A stretch of DNA of 64,000 nucleotides, from contig OY282494.1 of NCBI GenBank assembly GCA_958296385.1, forward strand, positions 2,207,537 to 2,271,536, in the 5' to 3' direction. The stretch is from an uncultured Dehalococcoidia bacterium. Lineage in GTDB: Bacteria > Chloroflexota > Dehalococcoidia > Lucifugimonadales > UBA3495. Position numbers and translations under genes: made by a program. Under the pieces are notes generated by a model. The model worked only from the letters and a program-made list of their open reading frames with translations. It searched no databases and was not told the origin of the DNA. This document shows, piece after piece, positions 38,847 to 47,186 of the stretch (position 1 is the stretch's first letter; each line of letters opens with the position of its first letter).

Positions 38847-40106
38847 ATGACCGCATCTGATGCCAATTCCAACGGCGACGGCGTACCGTCCGGCGGCGCT
38901 GGCGCACTGTCCGGCTGCCGGGTGCTGGACTTTGGCTGGGTGCTGGCCGGGGCGATTCCCGGCATGGCGCTGGCCGATATGGGCGCTGAGGTCATCAAGA
39001 TTGAAACCCGCCAGCGGCTGGACTATATGCGCCTGGGCCGCCCCATCGTGGGCGACCAGCCCGACCCTGAGCAGAACCCCATGTTCCACAACGTGAACCG
39101 GAACAAGCTGAGCGTTACGCTGAACATCGCCGAGCCCGCCGCCGTCGCGCTGGCCAAACGTCTGGCGGCGCACTGCGACGTGGTGATTGAGAACTTCTCC
39201 CCCGGCGTGATGGAACGATTGGGACTGGACTACGCAACGCTGCGTGCCATCAAGCCGGACATCGTGATGGCCTCCATATCGTCCACCGGGCAGGATGGGC
39301 CGCTGCGCGACCTGCGGGCCTACGCCCCGTCCATCGGCGCCCTGTCGGGGCTGGACAGCACCATGGGCTATGAGGGTGGGCGTCCGCTGGGATTCAAACA
39401 CGCTTTCGGCGACATCTGCGGCGCGCTCCACGCCGTGTTCGCCATCGCCGCCGCACTGTACCACCGCAACCGCACCGGGCAGGGGCAGTACATCGACGCG
39501 TCAATGCTGCGGGCCACGGTAGCCACCCAGGGCATCGGGCTGATGGAGCAGGCGCTGACGGGCCGCGCGCTGCAACCCCAAGGCAACTACGACCCGACGC
39601 TGGCGCCCTACGGCCACTACCCCTGCGCCGGCGATGACCAATGGGTGTCGATTGCCGTAGCCACGCCGGACGAATGGCGGGGGCTGGTGACCGCCATGGG
39701 TTCGCCGGCGTGGGCCGACGACGACCGATTCCGCAGCCAGTACCGCCGGCAGCGCCACCGCAAAGAGCTGGACGAACTGCTGGCCGGCTGGACGTCGCAG
39801 CAGGACGCCGCCGCCGTCACCGCACTGTTGCAGACGCACGGCGTAGCCGCCGCCCCGGTGCTGAGCGCAGAGGAACGACTGTTCCACCCCCACTTCATAG
39901 AACGCGGGCTGTATTCGGACATCGACCACCCGGCGCTGGGCGCGGAGCCGATATTCAACCTGATGTGGGGCCTGAGCAAAACCCCATCCACAGTACGCCG
40001 CCCCGCCCCCCTGCTGGGCGAACACAACCGGCAAATCCTGTGTGGTACGCTGGGCCTAAGCGAGGATGAGCTGGCCCAGCTGGTGGAGCAGCAAGTGGTG
40101 TACTAA
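38847..40106 (+). CDS. Family III (CaiB/BaiF) CoA transferase, second copy
   Basis: 419 residues; GGAGAGGAAAGAT precedes the ATG. CRVLDFGWVLAGAIPGMALADMGA, VIKIETRQRLDYMR, NRNKLSVTLN and VIENFSPGVMERLGLDY mark the family. At the catalytic region it reads RAYAPSIGALSGL, with Ala where the upstream copy has Asp148; this resembles the form found in heteromeric succinyl-CoA transferases whose partner subunit provides the Asp. GQYIDASMLRATVA and LLGEHNRQILCGTLGL follow. It may be a partner subunit of 37305-38519 or an independent enzyme with a shifted active site. The stop, TACTAA, is the left edge of a tandem duplication. Confidence 0.88.
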   Translation: MTASDANSNGDGVPSGGAGALSGCRVLDFGWVLAGAIPGMALADMGAEVIKIETRQRLDYMRLGRPIVGDQPDPEQNPMFHNVNRNKLSVTLNIAEPAAVALAKRLAAHCDVVIENFSPGVMERLGLDYATLRAIKPDIVMASISSTGQDGPLRDLRAYAPSIGALSGLDSTMGYEGGRPLGFKHAFGDICGALHAVFAIAAALYHRNRTGQGQYIDASMLRATVATQGIGLMEQALTGRALQPQGNYDPTLAPYGHYPCAGDDQWVSIAVATPDEWRGLVTAMGSPAWADDDRFRSQYRRQRHRKELDELLAGWTSQQDAAAVTALLQTHGVAAAPVLSAEERLFHPHFIERGLYSDIDHPALGAEPIFNLMWGLSKTPSTVRRPAPLLGEHNRQILCGTLGLSEDELAQLVEQQVVY

Positions 40107-40149
40107 AACGGCCCAAGCAAGCTACGCACTGCACAGGAGCGCCGCTATT

Positions 40150-40467
40150 ATGAAAACCTTCAAGGACATCTACCGATCGGGATTGGGCCTTCAAATATCC
40201 TTCTGTCTGCTCGCCGGCGTACCAATGGTCACTCTTATAGCAATGGCGGTAGCGCAAGCTCCCTACGCCGGCAACCTTTGGCTGGCGTTGCTGGTTAGCC
40301 TTACTATACCTGGCCTCGGCATTGGGCTATTAACGCACATTCTCCGGCAACGCCGGCGTGAGAGAGTCACAGCGACGGCAGTGTTGAATCGTGAACGCTC
40401 AGTCAAAGCATTTTCAGTCCCTGGCAGTGACCGTTCTAGCTATTGCCACCGCAGTAACCGGCTGTAG
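40150..40467 (+). CDS. Small membrane protein A, copy 1, frameshifted at C-terminus
   Basis: 105 residues; ACAGGAG precedes the ATG. MKTFKDIYRSGLGLQI, two hydrophobic helices around AVAQAPYAGNLWLALLVSL, then a basic RQRRRERV tail. Relative to copy 2 one base is missing near 40357, so after RQRRRER the frame leaves the SHSDGSVES ending that lies in the neighbouring frame and stops by TGA overlapping the GTG at 40391. Function unknown. Confidence 0.55.
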   Translation: MKTFKDIYRSGLGLQISFCLLAGVPMVTLIAMAVAQAPYAGNLWLALLVSLTIPGLGIGLLTHILRQRRRERVTATAVLNRERSVKAFSVPGSDRSSYCHRSNRL

Positions 40468-40468
40468 T
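40391..40468 (+). pseudogene. Truncated gene B, copy 1 (reads on into gene A copy 2)
   Basis: From GTG 40391 the frame gives NAQSKHFQSLAVTVLAIAT and VTG, matching the start of gene B at 40762. It is then cut at the duplication junction. The frame stays open through the junction (CSVLKRPKQASHCTGGAAI) and runs in frame into MKTFKEIYFSE of gene A copy 2 up to 40762, giving a possible 123-residue fusion. Confidence 0.55.
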
Positions 40469-40519
40469 GTACTAAAACGGCCCAAGCAAGCTTCGCATTG
40501 CACAGGAGGCGCCGCTATT

Positions 40520-40762
40520 ATGAAGACATTCAAGGAAATCTACTTCTCGGAATTGGGGATCCAGATAGCCTTCTTTCTGGGCATCGGCGTAATACTGGTC
40601 ACTTTTACGGCAATGGCGGTAGCGAAAATCCCCGCCGCCGGCAACCTTTGGCTGGCGCTGCTGGTTAGCCTTACCTTACCCGGCTTCGGTATTGTGCTAT
40701 TAGCGCAAAGTATCCGGCAATTCCGGCGCGGCGACAGTCACAGCGACGGTAGCATTGACTAA
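40520..40762 (+). CDS. Small membrane protein A, copy 2
   Basis: 80 residues; ACAGGAGGCGCC precedes the ATG. MKTFKEIYFSELGIQIAFFL, two hydrophobic helices separated by AVAKIPAAGNLWLAL, and a polar tail RRGDSHSDGSID. Its TAA overlaps the ATG of the next gene (TAATG), so the two are probably translationally coupled. It is also reachable as the C-terminal half of a longer frame from 40391. No family recognised. Confidence 0.6.
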   Translation: MKTFKEIYFSELGIQIAFFLGIGVILVTFTAMAVAKIPAAGNLWLALLVSLTLPGFGIVLLAQSIRQFRRGDSHSDGSID

Positions 40763-41106
40763 TGGATGCTCAGGCGAGGCATTTTCAATCCCTGGCGGTG
40801 ACCATTCTGGCCATTGCCACCGTCGTCACCGGCTTCGGGCTTTTCGGGGCCGATTTTCAAGCGGGCGAAGTACTCTGGGGAACTGGAACCTCCGCCATTT
40901 TGGCCAGGGTAAAACTATTATACGGTGCAGCATCGTTAATTTGCCACGCAATCCTAATCGGGACGGTTTGGAGAATCCTCGTGCAGGATGGCGATACGAC
41001 CGGACGACAAGTAGCATACGGGCCGCTGCGTTGGATGGCAACGCAAATGGTGGTGGTATCGATCATATTTATTATAGGCGTGTTTGAACAGCCGACTGGC
41101 GATTAA
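40762..41106 (+). CDS. Small membrane protein B
   Basis: 114 residues with about three helices: FQSLAVTILAIATVVTGFGL, LLYGAASLICHAILIGTVW and TQMVVVSIIFIIGVF. The start overlaps the stop of gene A copy 2. The intact version of the gene whose 5' end was copied to 40391. No family recognised; always next to gene A here, so the pair likely works together in the membrane. Confidence 0.6.
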   Translation: MDAQARHFQSLAVTILAIATVVTGFGLFGADFQAGEVLWGTGTSAILARVKLLYGAASLICHAILIGTVWRILVQDGDTTGRQVAYGPLRWMATQMVVVSIIFIIGVFEQPTGD

Positions 41107-41224
41107 CTGCTCGGCCAACAAAATATGACGCAACCCGAAGCTCGGCAACCAGCAGTCAGGCGGCAACGCCGCCGGAAAGAGCTGGTCGTATTTGCCCAGC
41201 TGGACTTGATAAGGACAACTGACG

Positions 41225-42229
41225 ATGCCTAATCTCCGCAGGTTCGCCCCCATCCGCAACGCCAATGCTCCGGAGTTGGTGGAGCTGTTCCTAGTCGCGT
41301 CGGTGGCGTCGGTGCTGGCAATACGCTGGTTTCTGGCCCTTACCGGGTATCCGCAAATCGGCGGCAACGGCCTGCACATCGCGCATATGCTGTGGGGCGG
41401 CCTGTTTATGCTCATCGCCCTGCTACTGCTGTTTGCCACCCTGGGGCGGACGATGCAGCGCTTAGCCGCCATCCTCGGCGGCATCGGCTTTGGAACCTTT
41501 ATCGATGAGCTGGGCAAGTTTATTACATCCGACAACGACTATTTCTACCAGCCTACTATCGGACTAATCTACATTATCTTTATCGTCATCTTTCTGGCCA
41601 CGCGCGCCCTGCGCGCCCGCGCCGACCTGCCGCCGGCCGCCGCCCTGTCCAACGCGCTGACCCTGCTGGCCCCCGCCGCCTCAGGCCGCCCCGATGCCGC
41701 AACCCGCCAGGAAATCCTGCGCCTGTTATCCCGCGCCGACGCCGCCAACACCATCGTACCGCAGCTGCGGTCATACGTCGGCGCTATGGACGCCGGCAGC
41801 GCAGCGGGTATGGGGTTCTACTTCGGCGTCCGCGACCGGCTGGCGCGGGCCTACGGGTGGGTGGCCAGACAACGCTGGTTTCGCGCCGGCCTGCTGGCAT
41901 TCTTTGCCCTGTTCGTGCTGGCGCAGATTGGAGTAGTGATTTATCTGATTGCCGCCGGCAGCACGGCGCAGCTGGCGTTCAACACGTGGGCGCAGTTGGC
42001 GTCGTCGCTGGTGGGCGCGCTGCTGGTAGCCTGGGGCATCTGGCGGCTGCGCCGCTCCCGGCTGACCGCCTACCGCTGGTTCGCCCGCGCCACCCTGCTC
42101 AGCATCTTCGTAACACAAGTATTCGCCTTCCTGGACGCACAACTAGCCGCGCTAACCGGACTGGCCATAAGCCTGCTAATCTACGCCGCCCTGCGCTACA
42201 TGATGGAGATGGAAACCGGCGAAATCTGA
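41225..42229 (+). CDS. Polytopic membrane protein of unknown function
   Basis: 334 residues with AAGGACA before the ATG. The N-terminal half has helices around LVASVASVLAIRWFLALTG, HMLWGGLFMLIALLLLFATL and LIYIIFIVIFLATRAL. A cytoplasmic loop of about 70 residues (PDAATRQEILRLLSRADAAN) follows, then three to four more helices. GGIGFGTFIDELGKFITSDN is a conserved-looking loop between helices 3 and 4. I do not recognise the family. It starts 119 bases after gene B; the gap shows no clear signal. Confidence 0.65.
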   Translation: MPNLRRFAPIRNANAPELVELFLVASVASVLAIRWFLALTGYPQIGGNGLHIAHMLWGGLFMLIALLLLFATLGRTMQRLAAILGGIGFGTFIDELGKFITSDNDYFYQPTIGLIYIIFIVIFLATRALRARADLPPAAALSNALTLLAPAASGRPDAATRQEILRLLSRADAANTIVPQLRSYVGAMDAGSAAGMGFYFGVRDRLARAYGWVARQRWFRAGLLAFFALFVLAQIGVVIYLIAAGSTAQLAFNTWAQLASSLVGALLVAWGIWRLRRSRLTAYRWFARATLLSIFVTQVFAFLDAQLAALTGLAISLLIYAALRYMMEMETGEI

Positions 42230-42313
42230 TGCAGTAATGCAATGAGGCCAGTCACGGCATCAGTTTCATAAATGCGCCGGCTGAATCGTTAACTTCTGTT
42301 GCCGACAAGCAAC

Positions 42314-42553
42314 CTAAACGCTCTTTAAAATTGGCAAGACTATGTCACTGGGATTGCGTCGCTGACCATTAACTACCATAGCCATTGCCATATCATTGCC
42401 TTCGTTGTAGCGCAATACCAAGACATCCATCAGTCTGTCTTGTTCCGTGCCAGGGTAAGCGACCCGCCAAACGTCGCCGCGACTAACGTCGCTTGATAGA
42501 GTTGGCTCATTGCCGCCCAATAATCGCCGGAGGACATCGCTGACGACGTGCAA
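42314..42553 (-). CDS. Small hypothetical protein, uncertain start
   Basis: 79 codons from a TTG; the frame is open about 38 codons further upstream without an ATG or GTG, running toward the transposase relic. SDVSRGDVWRVAYPGTEQDR and NPSDIVLPILKSV look protein-like but no family is recognised. It may be a fragment cut off by the insertion at 42589-43284. Confidence 0.35.
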   Translation of the reverse strand: MHVVSDVLRRLLGGNEPTLSSDVSRGDVWRVAYPGTEQDRLMDVLVLRYNEGNDMAMAMVVNGQRRNPSDIVLPILKSV

Positions 42554-42588
42554 ATCGTCCTCGCTGGCAGTGCCATGCGGATGTCCGA

Positions 42589-43284
42589 CTAGCGACGCAA
42601 CGAGAACCGTTCTGACATCCGGCGCAAGCGCGCGCGAATCGGTGGCGCTGATATGCGGTTCCCATCAATGCGTATGCCTAGGCCCCTGAGTTGGTCAAAG
42701 GAACCACTATAGCATTGCCGCCGGCGTGAAAAGCGGTCAGGCTGACCACGGCATTCTCGACTTGCGCTGAAGTTGGATTTGGCCCATCGATTCCAGCAGA
42801 CCAGCGCCAGCGAATACACCAGCATTGCCACGCTTTTCGTGTAGCCTTTCGTCCGTCGCACCAGCCGGTTCAGCTTCCCCAGCAGCCACGAGTGCAGACC
42901 TTCGTTCCAGTTCACCGGCCCATACTTGCCTACCTCGTGCCGGCTTGTCGGCAGCCAGCCGTACACCGCATACCCGTCGCTGCAATGCCGCTCCGCCTCC
43001 GGCAGCCGCCCCACCGCGCTCAGGTTGCCGCACTCGGCGTACATCTCCAAAGCTCGTTCTCTGATTGCCGGGCCGGGACGACGGTAAGCGCCCTGGGGCG
43101 TATGGCGACGCGGGCAGTCGCCGCACTGGTAAATCTGGTGGCCGTTCCGGGAACAGCCGTCCCGACGCATCCGGTTGGAGCCGCAATCCAGGTAGAGGAC
43201 GTCGTGGCGATAAACCAGCGCGCGGGTTATAGCCTCATCTCCAAAAACCAAGGTTAGATTAACTATACATAACCAACCGCACAA
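42589..43284 (-). pseudogene. IS1-like transposase with internal deletion
   Basis: The minus-strand frame starts with a zinc-finger-like part, CGSNRMRRDGCSRNGHQIYQ then CGDCPRRHTPQGAYRRPGP, and the InsA-like helix region ERALEMYAECGNLSAVGR. It then joins directly to LPEAERHCSDGYAVYGWLP and NWNEGLHSWLLGKLNRLVRR, TKGYTKSVAMLVYSLALVCW, which belong to the C-terminal InsB-like part. The middle with the first catalytic Asp is gone. After about residue 180 the frame reads into unrelated sequence. The right flank ends in GGTTATGTATAGTTAATC on the minus strand, a possible element end. Inactive relic. Confidence 0.75.
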
Positions 43285-43406
43285 GTTGGGAATACCGAGG
43301 ATAAAGGCTATTGCGGCAGTGCGATGCCGTGTTCGCGGAGCAGCCGTTCCATTTCTGCAATGCGCGCGCGTTCCTGGGCCAAAGATTGCTCGGCGGCCTG
43401 GCGACC

Positions 43407-44075
43407 CTACTCGGCGGCCAGCCGGGCCGTTTCGGCTTCCTCCAGGTTGTTCAGGTACTCTCCGGTGGACGGGTTGAAAAAGCGGAACCAGTCGGGCCGC
43501 ACGTGGAGTTCCAGATTCAGCACGGCGCTGAAACCCTGGTATTGGCCGATGGCGGGGCCGCTTTGCACGGCGATTCGCTCATAGCGTCCGTTGGACAGGC
43601 GGAACCCCTGCAACTGCGGGCTGAGCAGCGTCTCCAGCGTCGGGTCGTATAGCCAGTACTCCGGCACGCCCCAACTTTCGTACAGGCTGCGTTTGCGGCC
43701 AATGTCATTGGAAACCGTTTTGCGCGACGTTATCTCCATAATGAACGCCGGCGCTTGCCCCTCGCGCCACATAAAATAGGAATCGCGGAGTTCGTTGCCT
43801 ACGTTGGGGATGGCAAAAACGTCCGGAGCGACCCGTCCGGTCGGCTGCCCCTGAGCGTAGAAGATGAACATATCGCCGGCCACGAAAACATCGGGGCGGT
43901 CGGCGAAGTGACGCTCCAGGGTAAAGACGGCATAGGCCGCCGGGAAGTAGTGGCGTTTAGTTTCAGCCATCGGTTCGTCGTCGGCGTAAGGGTAGAACAC
44001 GCCGTCAGCGAACTCGCCGTGGCCGTTGTCCGGCAGTGGCAGGGATAGGGGTTTCGGGACGGCAGGCGTAGTCAT
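43407..44075 (-). CDS. Uma2-family (DUF820) nuclease-like protein, cut by an in-frame amber codon
   Basis: 222 residues from an ATG at 44075. The Uma2 fold is seen in RVAPDVFAI (Asp), PAFIMEITSRKT (Glu), then RKRSLYESWGVPEYWLYDPT. This family has a PD-(D/E)XK-like core. The stop is TAG at 43409-43407 just after ETARLAAE. The same frame continues with GRQAAEQSLAQERARIAEME and RLLREHGIALPQ to a TAG at 43308. That is the usual Ala/Glu coiled-coil tail of Uma2 proteins, so CAG to TAG is the simplest explanation. The catalytic core is untouched. Uma2 genes are often multiplied in Chloroflexota and Cyanobacteria. Confidence 0.75.
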   Translation of the reverse strand: MTTPAVPKPLSLPLPDNGHGEFADGVFYPYADDEPMAETKRHYFPAAYAVFTLERHFADRPDVFVAGDMFIFYAQGQPTGRVAPDVFAIPNVGNELRDSYFMWREGQAPAFIMEITSRKTVSNDIGRKRSLYESWGVPEYWLYDPTLETLLSPQLQGFRLSNGRYERIAVQSGPAIGQYQGFSAVLNLELHVRPDWFRFFNPSTGEYLNNLEEAETARLAAE

Positions 44076-44120
44076 GGGAACACCCCGGGTTTTGGCGTTG
44101 CCGGTATGCTAAAACAACGC

Positions 44121-44142
44121 CCCCGCCGCTGCAAGGGCGGGG
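44121..44142 (-). terminator. Terminator for the small gene at 44158
   Basis: On the minus strand CCCCGCC pairs with GGCGGGG around an 8-base loop and is followed by GCGTTGTTTTAG. It lies 16 bases after the stop of the small gene. Confidence 0.6.
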
Positions 44143-44157
44143 ACGCAGCGGGCCTGG

Positions 44158-44367
44158 CTAGGGCAGCGGAAAATGATTGCGTTCGTAGAGCAGGTCAAGC
44201 TCCGCAATCAGCGGTTCAGCCAGTTCCGGCTCCAGCATCCGGCGCACCAGGGCGCGGATGTCGTGCACCAGAATCCAGTTGTGGCCTATCTCATCGCCGG
44301 GGAACCACACGCCGTTAATCATCTGCGATTCGGGCGGAACGAACTTGTCCCAGCTGTACGTCGTCAT
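44158..44367 (-). CDS. Small conserved-looking acidic protein
   Basis: 69 residues. Two ATGs are in frame; GGAGGA abuts the first, whereas it lies 9 bases from the second (44367), which is therefore chosen. MTTYSWDKFVPPESQMINGV, then WFPGDEIGHNWILVHDIRAL and a helical LVRRMLEPELAEPLIAELDL. Soluble, Trp-rich at the N-terminus. Family not recognised. A terminator follows. Confidence 0.55.
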   Translation of the reverse strand: MTTYSWDKFVPPESQMINGVWFPGDEIGHNWILVHDIRALVRRMLEPELAEPLIAELDLLYERNHFPLP

Positions 44368-44468
44368 ATCAGTCATTCCTCCGGGTGGATTGGCGGGCCA
44401 ATCTTGAGTTTCTCAAACATACGCGGCGAAATAGTTTTCGCTCAGTTCTATGATTTCGCGTCCGTTAT

Positions 44469-45035
44469 TTACGTTTGCTCCCAACGGTAACGGTAATGAC
44501 CGCTGCCAGTGATGATGAACAGCGCTCGCTGTACGGCAGGCAACTTGCGTTTTATCCGCAATCTGGTTCGTATTTTGATGAGCGCCTGGTGTACCAGCAA
44601 CAGAGCGGACAAAATTACAATCAGCGAGAGCCCGAACTCCGCATTGAGTCCGCTGCCGTCAACCAAGTCGCGCGCTCCGTAGATGATGGCAATTGCCGAC
44701 GCCAAAATAGCGGCCGTTGCAAAAAGCGCGGTTTTGCGCTGCGCGTATTTCGCCGCCAGGATGATTGCGAATAGCAACATCGCAACCGGACAGGCGATGA
44801 GTACGACCGTTTGGATGGGGGCTACCATAGTGAGGTAGTCCCGTGCCGGGGATATGGCAAGGGTCATCAAGCCTGTTCCGGTGCGGACGTCGCTCTCACC
44901 GTCGAGCTTTACCCAGGGTAAAAGAAACGCCCCCATAATCGCCAGTGAAACCGCAAAGGCAACTAAGCGCATCGCAAACGTCGTGCTTTCCCGCCAGCTT
45001 TGGCGTGGTGGTTCATTTCTTTTCCTGCTCATCAT
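44469..45035 (-). CDS. Four-helix membrane protein
   Basis: 188 residues. The start ATG overlaps the stop of the upstream gene (ATGA). Helices: MRLVAFAVSLAIMGAFLLPW, TVVLIACPVAMLLFAIILAA, TALFATAAILASAIAIIYGA and FGLSLIVILSALLLVHQALI, followed by a basic tail. The extracellular loop after helix 1 contains VKLDGESDVRTGTGLMTL. Family unknown; it is coupled to the exported coiled-coil protein gene upstream. Confidence 0.6.
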   Translation of the reverse strand: MMSRKRNEPPRQSWRESTTFAMRLVAFAVSLAIMGAFLLPWVKLDGESDVRTGTGLMTLAISPARDYLTMVAPIQTVVLIACPVAMLLFAIILAAKYAQRKTALFATAAILASAIAIIYGARDLVDGSGLNAEFGLSLIVILSALLLVHQALIKIRTRLRIKRKLPAVQRALFIITGSGHYRYRWEQT

Positions 45036-45685
45036 TGCTCCTCAAACGGAGATACCGTGATGTCGCGGATATTTTCTGACGCAATCTGAAACTGCGACAG
45101 TTCGTCGTCCAACGCTGAAATTGCAGATGGAACGGTGTCAAATCCGCCGGCGTCGAAGGAAAATTCGGACGACAATTCCAATTTCCGCAAGTCGGTATCC
45201 ATGTCATCCAGGCGCTTCAGGATGTTCCGAGCGTGCTCACGGGTCTGATGCGCGCGACTTCGCCATTGCGTATAGAGCGCATAATTTGCATCGTCGTTCG
45301 CTTGCGCCCGAGCACGTCGTACCGGGTCATGGTACCTTCCCGTCAATGCGCGCTGTGACGCAAAGTAAGCCTCGGCGCGTACTTCCGCAGCTGCGATAGC
45401 AGAGTCAAATTTCTGGTACGACGATTGCGCCCCATTGTAGCGCGGCGTCCATTCGCCAAGCAGCAGGGATACGTCAGTGATGTTCGCCACCCCCGCGTCA
45501 ACAAAAGCGCCGGTATCTACCAGCGTAACGCTAACGGATTCGGTCTGATGACGCACCATGCTGATGCTCTCATCAAAATGCACTGCCTCCGATGTGTTAA
45601 CCTCGCCGTAAGCCAGCCAGCCGAAACCGGCCGCTACGGCGACCACAATGGCGACTACGGCGAGTTGCAAGAATTTTCTTAACAT
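45032..45685 (-). CDS. Membrane-anchored exported helical protein
   Basis: 217 residues; CGGAGGATAGAGA precedes the ATG. One N-terminal helix (LQLAVVAIVVAVAAGFGWLA) anchors an extracytoplasmic, mostly helical domain with SEAVHFDESISMVRHQTESV, RAEAYFASQRALTGRYHDP, and REHARNILKRLDDMDTDLRK. No family recognised. Its stop overlaps the start of the four-helix membrane protein gene, so they are probably a functional pair. Confidence 0.6.
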   Translation of the reverse strand: MLRKFLQLAVVAIVVAVAAGFGWLAYGEVNTSEAVHFDESISMVRHQTESVSVTLVDTGAFVDAGVANITDVSLLLGEWTPRYNGAQSSYQKFDSAIAAAEVRAEAYFASQRALTGRYHDPVRRARAQANDDANYALYTQWRSRAHQTREHARNILKRLDDMDTDLRKLELSSEFSFDAGGFDTVPSAISALDDELSQFQIASENIRDITVSPFEEQ

Positions 45686-45719
45686 TCTCTATCCTCCGGT
45701 GATAGCGGCTCTTGGGGGA

Positions 45720-46910
45720 TTATACCGTTCCGGCCGCCTCCCTGCTGCTTGGAGCCGGTTTGAAGTGGGGGGTTACTTCGGTGGCGAAGCGGGCCATTTG
45801 TTCGCGGAATTGGGTGGTGGTGGCGCCCATGGGGAAGGCGATCATTACCTGCTCCAGGCCGGGGTATTTGTGCTGGAGTTCTTGCAGGTAGGCTACGGTG
45901 TCCTCCGGGCTGCCGGCGAACCAGGCGCGGTTGTCGATGACGTCCTGGAAGTTGGTGCCGGCGGCGATGTGGCGGGCTACTCCGCCGGGGCCGGTGGCGG
46001 CGATTTGCCGGTCGTCGTAGCGCAGCATCCCCAGCGGGGCGGCGAACTTGACGTGTTCCTCGAACAGCGGCTCCAGCTGGCGGCGGGCGCCGGCGGTGGT
46101 GTCGTCAACCATCGTCCACAGGCCCACGCACAGGCCCTCGCCCAACGCCAGGTCGCGGCCGGCCCGTTGGTTGGCGGCCTGGTAGCGGTGTATCCACTCG
46201 TCCACGTAGTCCTGGCCGGTGCCTAGTATGACGCCTTTGATGCCCCACTTGGCCATGTAGTCCAGCGCGCGGTCGGATGCGCTGACGATGGGCTGCCAGA
46301 CCTCAACGGGCTGCGTTTTGGGGCGCGGCACCAGCGTAACCTCTTTCAGGTCGTAGCCCCGGTAGGGGATGTCCGGCGGGATGGTGTAATGCTTGCCCTG
46401 GTGGGAGAAAGCGTCGCTGTTAAAGGCTTTCATCACGATTTCGAACTGCTCCTCAAACAGCTCGCGGTTGGCGTCGGCGTCAATCATCGGGGCGCCGAAG
46501 GATTCCACCTCGCGGGTGTGGTAGCCGCGCCCGATGCCGAACACCACGCGGCCGCCGGTGAGGATGTCCACCATCGCAAAGTCCTCGGCCAGGCGGATGG
46601 GGTGCCACATGGGGAGGATGTTGAAGCCGCAGCCGAACTTGATGCGGCTGGTGTGCTGGGCGAGGTACTGGCTCATAATCAGCAGGTTGGGGATGCACTC
46701 GTAGCCCTCCCGCTGGAAGTGGTGTTCCGCCATCCAGAGGATGTCAAAACCCAGGTCGTCCAGAAAGACGGCGGCCTCCCGCGCAATGTCCATCGCCAGC
46801 GACAGCCGGTCGTTGTCATACCAGCGGTCGTTGGCCGGGATGCCGTCAAAACCGATGCCGTCGCCCTCCAGGACATGGCCGGCGTAGAGGACGGAAAAGT
46901 TTTTAATCAT
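45720..46910 (-). CDS. Luciferase-like (LLM class) flavin-dependent oxidoreductase
   Basis: 396 residues from ATG 46910, which has AGGGAGATTTGCC upstream; the longer frame adds 27 unconserved residues. ILWMAEHHFQREGYECIPNL, FGCGFNILPMWHPIRLAEDF, GGRVVFGIGRGYHTREVESF and LFEEQFEIVMKAF are hallmarks of the bacterial luciferase-like TIM-barrel monooxygenases. The paralogue at 53908-55092 shares these blocks almost exactly. Cofactor FMN or F420 cannot be decided. Substrate unknown. Multiplication of such monooxygenases is characteristic of SAR202 Chloroflexota. Confidence 0.88.
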   Translation of the reverse strand: MIKNFSVLYAGHVLEGDGIGFDGIPANDRWYDNDRLSLAMDIAREAAVFLDDLGFDILWMAEHHFQREGYECIPNLLIMSQYLAQHTSRIKFGCGFNILPMWHPIRLAEDFAMVDILTGGRVVFGIGRGYHTREVESFGAPMIDADANRELFEEQFEIVMKAFNSDAFSHQGKHYTIPPDIPYRGYDLKEVTLVPRPKTQPVEVWQPIVSASDRALDYMAKWGIKGVILGTGQDYVDEWIHRYQAANQRAGRDLALGEGLCVGLWTMVDDTTAGARRQLEPLFEEHVKFAAPLGMLRYDDRQIAATGPGGVARHIAAGTNFQDVIDNRAWFAGSPEDTVAYLQELQHKYPGLEQVMIAFPMGATTTQFREQMARFATEVTPHFKPAPSSREAAGTV

Positions 46911-47079
46911 GGCAAATCTCCCTTGTAAATGTCCCTTTCCAATCGGCAAGCGGCGGCGGCGCTGGGGACGGGCAGAGAATGACAGCAGCAAGGCTTTGTG
47001 CTACCATCGCTATGCTACCATCGCCGGCAAACCGTGTCATTCCGAAAGGGCCGCCTTTGCGACTGCGGATGACACCCCT

Positions 47080-47111
47080 TGATTTCGTGCGTCCATGATT
47101 TCGTGCGTCCT
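47080..47111. repeat. 16-bp direct repeat upstream of serA
   Basis: TGATTTCGTGCGTCC(A/T) occurs twice head to tail. The surrounding 46911-47186 gap holds repeat-like fragments with GTCATTCCGAAAGG and CACAATGACATTG but no gene. Confidence 0.6.
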
Positions 47112-47186
47112 GTCGGATGCGCCGGCTTGCTCACAATGACATTGCGGAGGCCGTTTGACGGCCCCGGCCCGGAGGCTCCAAGTTTT

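Larger units (their letters stand above)
40098..40834. repeat. Tandem duplication with 369-base period
   Basis: Copy 1 is 40098-40466 and copy 2 is 40467-40834, both starting GTGTACTAAAACGGCCCAAG. They share the ribosome site, gene A and the first about 23 codons of gene B, at roughly 75-80% by eye, with small indels. The left edge is the stop region of the CoA transferase, so the event copied its last bases with the downstream genes. Confidence 0.8.

Noticed and set aside
47036-47140. Possible short inverted-repeat element before serA
   Set aside because: Fragments such as GTCATTCCGAAAGG and CACAATGACATT suggest repeat debris, but no matching arms or boundaries could be defined.
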